Shown here in pieces: positions 12,066 to 15,183 of a stretch of DNA of 15,183 bases. The first letter of the stretch is position 1, and every line of letters begins with the position of its first letter. Under the pieces are notes generated by a model. It made no database searches. It was not told where the DNA came from and saw nothing but the letters and a program-made list of their open reading frames with translations. The DNA is taken from positions 1-15,183 of the forward strand of contig DAVD01000036.1 of assembly GCA_002505405.1 (NCBI GenBank), read 5' to 3'. This DNA comes from Candidatus Poseidonia alphae (GTDB taxonomy: Archaea > Thermoplasmatota > Poseidoniia > Poseidoniales > Poseidoniaceae). The position numbers and the translations under genes were made by a program.

Positions 12066-12131
12066 ATGCCGCAAAATAATTCGAAAAACACGGCATACGA
12101 GCATACAATTGAAAGAATGACGATTTCAATT
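12066..12131 (+). promoter_or_regulatory. Inverted repeats in the AT-rich leader of the glutamine synthetase gene
   Basis: The 298 bases between the small secreted gene and glutamine synthetase are non-coding and strongly AT-rich near the gene. They hold ATGCCG (12066-12071) with CGGCAT (12091-12096), a 6-bp pair with a 19-base gap. They also hold a perfect 8-bp inverted repeat AATTGAAA (12107-12114) and TTTCAATT (12124-12131) with a 9-base spacer. The second has the size and symmetry of a dimeric regulator site, about 110 bases before the gene. Nearer the start, TTTCATAAAC (12204-12213) could be the box A of a short-leader transcript. Links to nitrogen control are inferred from position only. 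Confidence 0.25.
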
Positions 12132-12240
12132 AATCAAAAGAATTGCATATTATTTCTTAATTAGTCAAATGATTATGTAAAAAGATAATATTATGAGCGT
12201 ATGTTTCATAAACCGTCTTATCAACGAAGCATATGATACT

Positions 12241-13251
12241 ATGATTGATAAAGCAAAGTTAGAGTACATTTGGCTTGATGGATACCAACCAACGCAAAAC
12301 ATGCGCAGTAAAACACTGGTGAAAAACAATTTTTCCGGTGAACTCGAAGACTGTCCAGTGTGGTGCTTTGACGGCTCATCAACCCTCCAAGCAGAAGGTG
12401 GAGACTCCGATTGTCTGCTTCAACCGGTTGCAATCTTCCCAGACCCTCAACGTTTCAATGGATTCTTGATTATGTGTGAAGTCATGAATGCAGACGGCAC
12501 ACCTCACGCCAGCAACGGACGGGCAACCATTGACGATGACGACGAAGACTTTTGGTTCGGATTTGAGCAAGAATACTTCATCATGGATGTTGAAACAACC
12601 CTCCCGGTTGGTTTCCCAGTCGGTGGATATCCAGGCCCTCAAGGATTGTATTATTGTTCAGTTGGTGGGAGAAACACACACGGACGCGCCTTTGTTGAAG
12701 AACATGCAGACCTTTGCCTTGATGCAGGAATCAACTTTGAAGGAATCAACCAAGAAGTTGCTTGTGGCCAGTGGGAATTCCAAGTCTTTGCAAAGGGTGC
12801 AAAGCGAGCGGGTGATGAATTGTGGGTTGCACGCTACCTTCTCGACCGTTTGACAGAAAGCTACGGGTACTACATTGAATACCATCCAAAACCCGTCAAG
12901 GGAGACTGGAACGGTTCAGGAATGCACGCCAACTTCAGCGATGGAAGAATGCGAGACGAGGGAGGGGAAGAACTCTTCAACAAAATTTGTGAAGAATTTG
13001 GAAAGAACATCAAGAAGCACATGGACGTATACGGTGCTCACAACGAACTCCGTTTGACCGGCCTGCACGAAACCCAATCCATTGACCAATTTTCGTACGG
13101 TGTTTCGGATCGAGGCGCATCAATTCGCGTGCCCATCAGCACGGTAGATGATGGCTGGATAGGTCGCCTTGAAGACCGCCGTCCCGCCTCAAACGGGGAC
13201 CCCTACAAGATCGGTTCCGTGATTATTTCAACCACAAAAGCGGCTTATTGA
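12241..13251 (+). CDS. glnII: Glutamine synthetase type II
   Basis: A 336-residue ATP-dependent ligase making glutamine from glutamate and ammonium, the main ammonium-assimilating step. It is the short GSII (eukaryote/bacterial GlnII) type rather than the ~450-residue GSI usual in archaea. Diagnostic stretches are KLEYIWLDGYQPTQNMRSKT (6-25), WCFDGSSTLQAEG (41-53), FWFGFEQEYFIMD (104-116, metal ligands E109 and E111), INQEVACGQWEFQVF (169-183) and KGDWNGSGMHANFS (220-233, ATP and metal site with H229). LRLTG and GVSDRGASIRVP follow in the active site. I chose the ATG at 12241 since MIDKAKLEYIWLDGY matches family N-termini; the upstream ATG at 12193 adds 16 unrelated residues. No GSI adenylylation Tyr region exists in this type. 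A leader with inverted repeats precedes it. The stop overlaps the convergent SemiSWEET stop by 7 bases. Confidence 0.95.
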   Translation: MIDKAKLEYIWLDGYQPTQNMRSKTLVKNNFSGELEDCPVWCFDGSSTLQAEGGDSDCLLQPVAIFPDPQRFNGFLIMCEVMNADGTPHASNGRATIDDDDEDFWFGFEQEYFIMDVETTLPVGFPVGGYPGPQGLYYCSVGGRNTHGRAFVEEHADLCLDAGINFEGINQEVACGQWEFQVFAKGAKRAGDELWVARYLLDRLTESYGYYIEYHPKPVKGDWNGSGMHANFSDGRMRDEGGEELFNKICEEFGKNIKKHMDVYGAHNELRLTGLHETQSIDQFSYGVSDRGASIRVPISTVDDGWIGRLEDRRPASNGDPYKIGSVIISTTKAAY

Positions 13252-13532
13252 ATGGAAGTTCCTCGCTCGTCCTTTCGAGCACGAACAACGCCGATGATTA
13301 CGGTGAGAATGACAGCAAGGGTCATGACATTCGCTACGATCATCGCCAAGGAGTCAACAAGTATTCCGTAGAGCAGCCACATTGAAAGTGCTACGAAAAC
13401 AACGGCGAAGGTAGGAAGCGAAATTCCTTCGTGACGTTTATGCTTCCACACTTCAATGATTTGAGGAACCCATGCAATGATTCCAACAACCCCGGCCAAC
13501 AAACCGATGGCCTCAATCCATGCTTCTGCCAC
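13245..13532 (-). CDS. SemiSWEET (PQ-loop) sugar transporter
   Basis: A 95-residue three-helix membrane protein of the SemiSWEET family, which dimerises to form a facilitative sugar channel. Helix 1 spans residues 4-23 (WIEAIGLLAGVVGIIAWVPQ) and contains the PQ motif at its end, followed by IIEVWKHKRHEGISLPTF, the usual positively charged loop. Helix 2 is about 41-60 (FAVVFVALSMWLLYGILVDS) and helix 3 about 61-82 (LAMIVANVMTLAVILTVIIGVV), where the family has the substrate-contacting Asn (VAN). The start is the GTG at 13532, giving MAEAWIEAIG and the family's usual length. The open frame upstream to 13631 would run into the NERD gene and adds a polar, non-conserved segment. It lies 47 bases after the NERD gene on the same strand. 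The sugar cannot be predicted. Confidence 0.85.
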   Translation of the reverse strand: MAEAWIEAIGLLAGVVGIIAWVPQIIEVWKHKRHEGISLPTFAVVFVALSMWLLYGILVDSLAMIVANVMTLAVILTVIIGVVRARKDERGTSIQ

Positions 13533-13579
13533 AAATAAGCGGCCACGCTCTTGGTGTTTGAATCCTCTCCCAGGCTCCT

Positions 13580-14485
13580 TCAGGGGCTTGATGGAGGTTT
13601 TGAAAGATTGAGCCGAACAATACCGGCCCAAGGAACATCTTCAGGCTCTTTTCGTCCGACAACATGCATTCGCAATGATTTACCGTATGGAAGCGATGCT
13701 TTCACATGCTGTTGGCCGTAGTATAATTCAACGTTTGACGGCTCCTTTGACCACAGCGAAAAGAATGAGCGGGCGTGACTCGCATTACCGAGAAGTGGCT
13801 CTTCACACGAATTCTGCCATCGAGCAATGTCGTCACCAAGCCCCAATCCGAGGACGTCCCCCTTGAGCATCAATCCCCCATTCAATTCGATCTCATCCCA
13901 CGTCCCAAACCCGTTGACGAAATCAAACAAGTCTTGGTTGAGGGGGCCGGGGTTTTCTTCTTCCAACAAGTTGATGAATTGATTTTCATTTCTGACATCC
14001 GAATTGAGTATCCCAACGTTGTTTGGCCACTCGAGTTTGTGGTGGGTGAATGCTAACAGGACACGGACCGTGATTTCCTTACCATCTGGATGGCGTGCTT
14101 TGAACATCTCATGGAGAATCTTGGCTTTTCGTTCAATACGCTGACTTACGGTGCTGTGATTGTGGCTTGTTCCGTTGCTCCGTTCTTGAATAAATTCTTC
14201 TTTGTGGTTGATGGTAAAAGAACCGGACCAATGTTTCTGTTCAACCACCAGCATCGTTCCTCCGCCAACAATTACAAGGTCAATCTCCCGCTTTCCACCT
14301 TGTTCAATATCGGGGATGCGCACCGATTCAAAGACGTTCCATCCGTTGGTTTTTCCCGCAGCTCTGCTGATTTTAGCCAACCGTTGTTCAGCCAACTCAC
14401 CAGCACGATGAATGTCGTCAGGAGGCGATGAAACCTTTCTCTGGCGCCACCATTTCCATCGCTGGGACCAATTCATGCCGTTCAC
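13580..14485 (-). CDS. NERD-domain (nuclease-related) protein
   Basis: A 301-residue protein with an N-terminal NERD domain (about 25-160), a PD-(D/E)XK-like fold often found in DNA-processing or defence-related proteins. Candidate active-site residues are E30 in HRAGELAEQRLAK, D69 in KREIDLVIV, and E82 and K84 in VVEQKHWSG, matching the D-x(n)-E-x-K pattern. The C-terminal half (about 185-301) shows no helicase, kinase or membrane segment that I recognise. The start is a GTG whose last two bases lie within the stop of the HAD phosphatase (GTGA overlap), showing translational coupling; an ATG three codons on is the alternative. The first residues are rich in Trp, Arg and Lys (WSQRWKWWRQRK), possibly a basic or amphipathic helix. 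No restriction, modification or defence partner is seen nearby. Confidence 0.78.
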   Translation of the reverse strand: MNGMNWSQRWKWWRQRKVSSPPDDIHRAGELAEQRLAKISRAAGKTNGWNVFESVRIPDIEQGGKREIDLVIVGGGTMLVVEQKHWSGSFTINHKEEFIQERSNGTSHNHSTVSQRIERKAKILHEMFKARHPDGKEITVRVLLAFTHHKLEWPNNVGILNSDVRNENQFINLLEEENPGPLNQDLFDFVNGFGTWDEIELNGGLMLKGDVLGLGLGDDIARWQNSCEEPLLGNASHARSFFSLWSKEPSNVELYYGQQHVKASLPYGKSLRMHVVGRKEPEDVPWAGIVRLNLSKPPSSP

Positions 14486-15183
14486 CGAAGAAGTTGGTCA
14501 ACGCTTTCCACGATGAAGGTTGGTCGTTGTTCAGCGTCCAGGTCCAATGCTGCAACGTCTTCACGAGTTGCTTCTCCTGACAAGACCAGCACGCCCACGA
14601 CTCCCGCCCTTGTAGCCATCGCCATATCGGTATACAATCGGTCACCGACCATGGCGCATCGCCCAGGTTCCAAGCCAAGGGCTTCGATTTTGTGAAGAAT
14701 CATTCCAGCATTTGGTTTACCCGTGATGTGAACGGGGTCTTGGCCGGTCGTGGCTTTGAACATCGCAAGGTAGGCGCCGACATCGGGAAGTCCGCCATCA
14801 GGACTTGGGCACACCATGTCTGGATGGCTGGCCACCAATGGTACGCCGGAGTGCATGTGAATGCTAGCCATTGAAATTTTATCATACGTCAATTCAGTAT
14901 CGTAGCCAAGGACGACGTATTGAGGCGCAGAACTCGTTGTCGCTATGCCCTGCTGTTCAAGCATGCTTCGCATTCCCTCGGTTCCGACCATCCACGTTTC
15001 CGTCACGTTCTCTTTCTTGAGCCACGCCAGAAGGTCATGCGTTGATAGAAGGACATCGTCGGCTTTTGCCTCCAATCCTAAACCGTGCAATTTCTTCAAA
15101 TATTGCTCAACAGATTTGGACGAGTTGTTGGACAAAAAATATCGGCGCACACCACGTTCTGTGCAGCGTTGGAGAAACGCCTC
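14482..15183 (-). CDS. HAD-superfamily subclass IIA phosphatase (N-terminus beyond window)
   Basis: A partial protein of at least 233 residues: the frame stays open to the window edge, reading EAFLQRCTERGVRRYFLSNN, so an internal GTG at 15150 is not the true start. HAD-IIA enzymes (NagD, p-nitrophenylphosphatase, phosphoglycolate phosphatase) are soluble phosphatases. Motif II is FLSNNSSKS, the C2 cap region follows (VVLGYDTELTYDKISMASIH, VASHPDMVCP), motif III Lys is in ITGKPNAGMI, and motif IV is MVGDRLYTDMAMA. The DxDGT nucleophile motif must lie in the missing part. The C-terminal VLVLSGEATREDV matches the usual 'VLVLTGVTT'. Its stop TGA overlaps the GTG start of the NERD gene, so the two are cotranscribed. 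The substrate cannot be told. Confidence 0.88.
   Translation of the reverse strand, partial: EAFLQRCTERGVRRYFLSNNSSKSVEQYLKKLHGLGLEAKADDVLLSTHDLLAWLKKENVTETWMVGTEGMRSMLEQQGIATTSSAPQYVVLGYDTELTYDKISMASIHMHSGVPLVASHPDMVCPSPDGGLPDVGAYLAMFKATTGQDPVHITGKPNAGMILHKIEALGLEPGRCAMVGDRLYTDMAMATRAGVVGVLVLSGEATREDVAALDLDAEQRPTFIVESVDQLLR

Noticed and set aside
13533..13631. Upstream extension of the SemiSWEET frame
   Set aside because: It overlaps the NERD gene end and adds a polar segment unlike the family; the GTG at 13532 gives the usual length.

Overview
The window looks like a stretch of a compact archaeal chromosome, most likely from a planktonic marine euryarchaeon of the Ca. Poseidoniales (Marine Group II) type. 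The archaeal signs seen here are a tRNA-Leu(GAG) with a TATA-like box at the archaeal distance upstream of its 5' end, few Shine-Dalgarno sites, and a HerA/FtsK-class ATPase. Several enzymes are of bacterial or eukaryotic flavour: type II glutamine synthetase, eukaryote-type OMP decarboxylase, an iodotyrosine-deiodinase-like flavoprotein, a SOUL protein and a SemiSWEET. This mixture fits Marine Group II. The lineage is an inference from gene content, because no marker-gene phylogeny could be run.

Left part (1-3300): the tail of an unknown gene, an HxlR-type regulator and an aldo/keto reductase lie on the plus strand. An intergenic stretch with a two-tier stem-loop follows, then two unrecognised minus-strand genes (a two-helix membrane protein and a 102-residue protein) and tRNA-Leu. 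Around these the DNA is more AT-rich than the rest, and this is the most accessory-looking part. A 30-codon ORF with a tandem decapeptide sits between the two unknown genes.

Middle (3290-8220): a minus-strand run of three genes encodes a membrane-fused HerA-like ATPase, a SOUL haem-binding protein and an IYD-like nitroreductase with the full Glu-Tyr-Lys substrate-lid triad. A DegT/DnrJ/EryC1 aminotransferase diverges from the ATPase gene.

Right-middle (8214-11942): a minus-strand set reads pyrF, then a 91-residue single-helix membrane protein, then a CYTH-domain protein. The CYTH gene appears to start at CTG, eight bases after a strong ribosome-binding site inside the end of the previous gene. 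Divergent from pyrF is a large X-Pro-dipeptidyl-peptidase-like lipoprotein. It ends stop-to-stop against a small secreted-protein gene that seems to be broken by one missing base.

Right end (11943-15183): an AT-rich 300-base leader with inverted repeats precedes type II glutamine synthetase. Facing it is a minus-strand set: a HAD-IIA phosphatase cut by the window edge, a NERD-domain protein (4-base GTGA overlap) and a SemiSWEET sugar transporter. Three convergent gene pairs have abutting or overlapping stop codons, so there is almost no intergenic terminator space.

I see no CRISPR array, insertion sequence, rRNA or clear defence island. The most promising leads are the CTG-started CYTH gene, the IYD-like dehalogenase candidate, the HerA ATPase with a six-helix C-terminal membrane domain, and the frameshifted secreted peptide.
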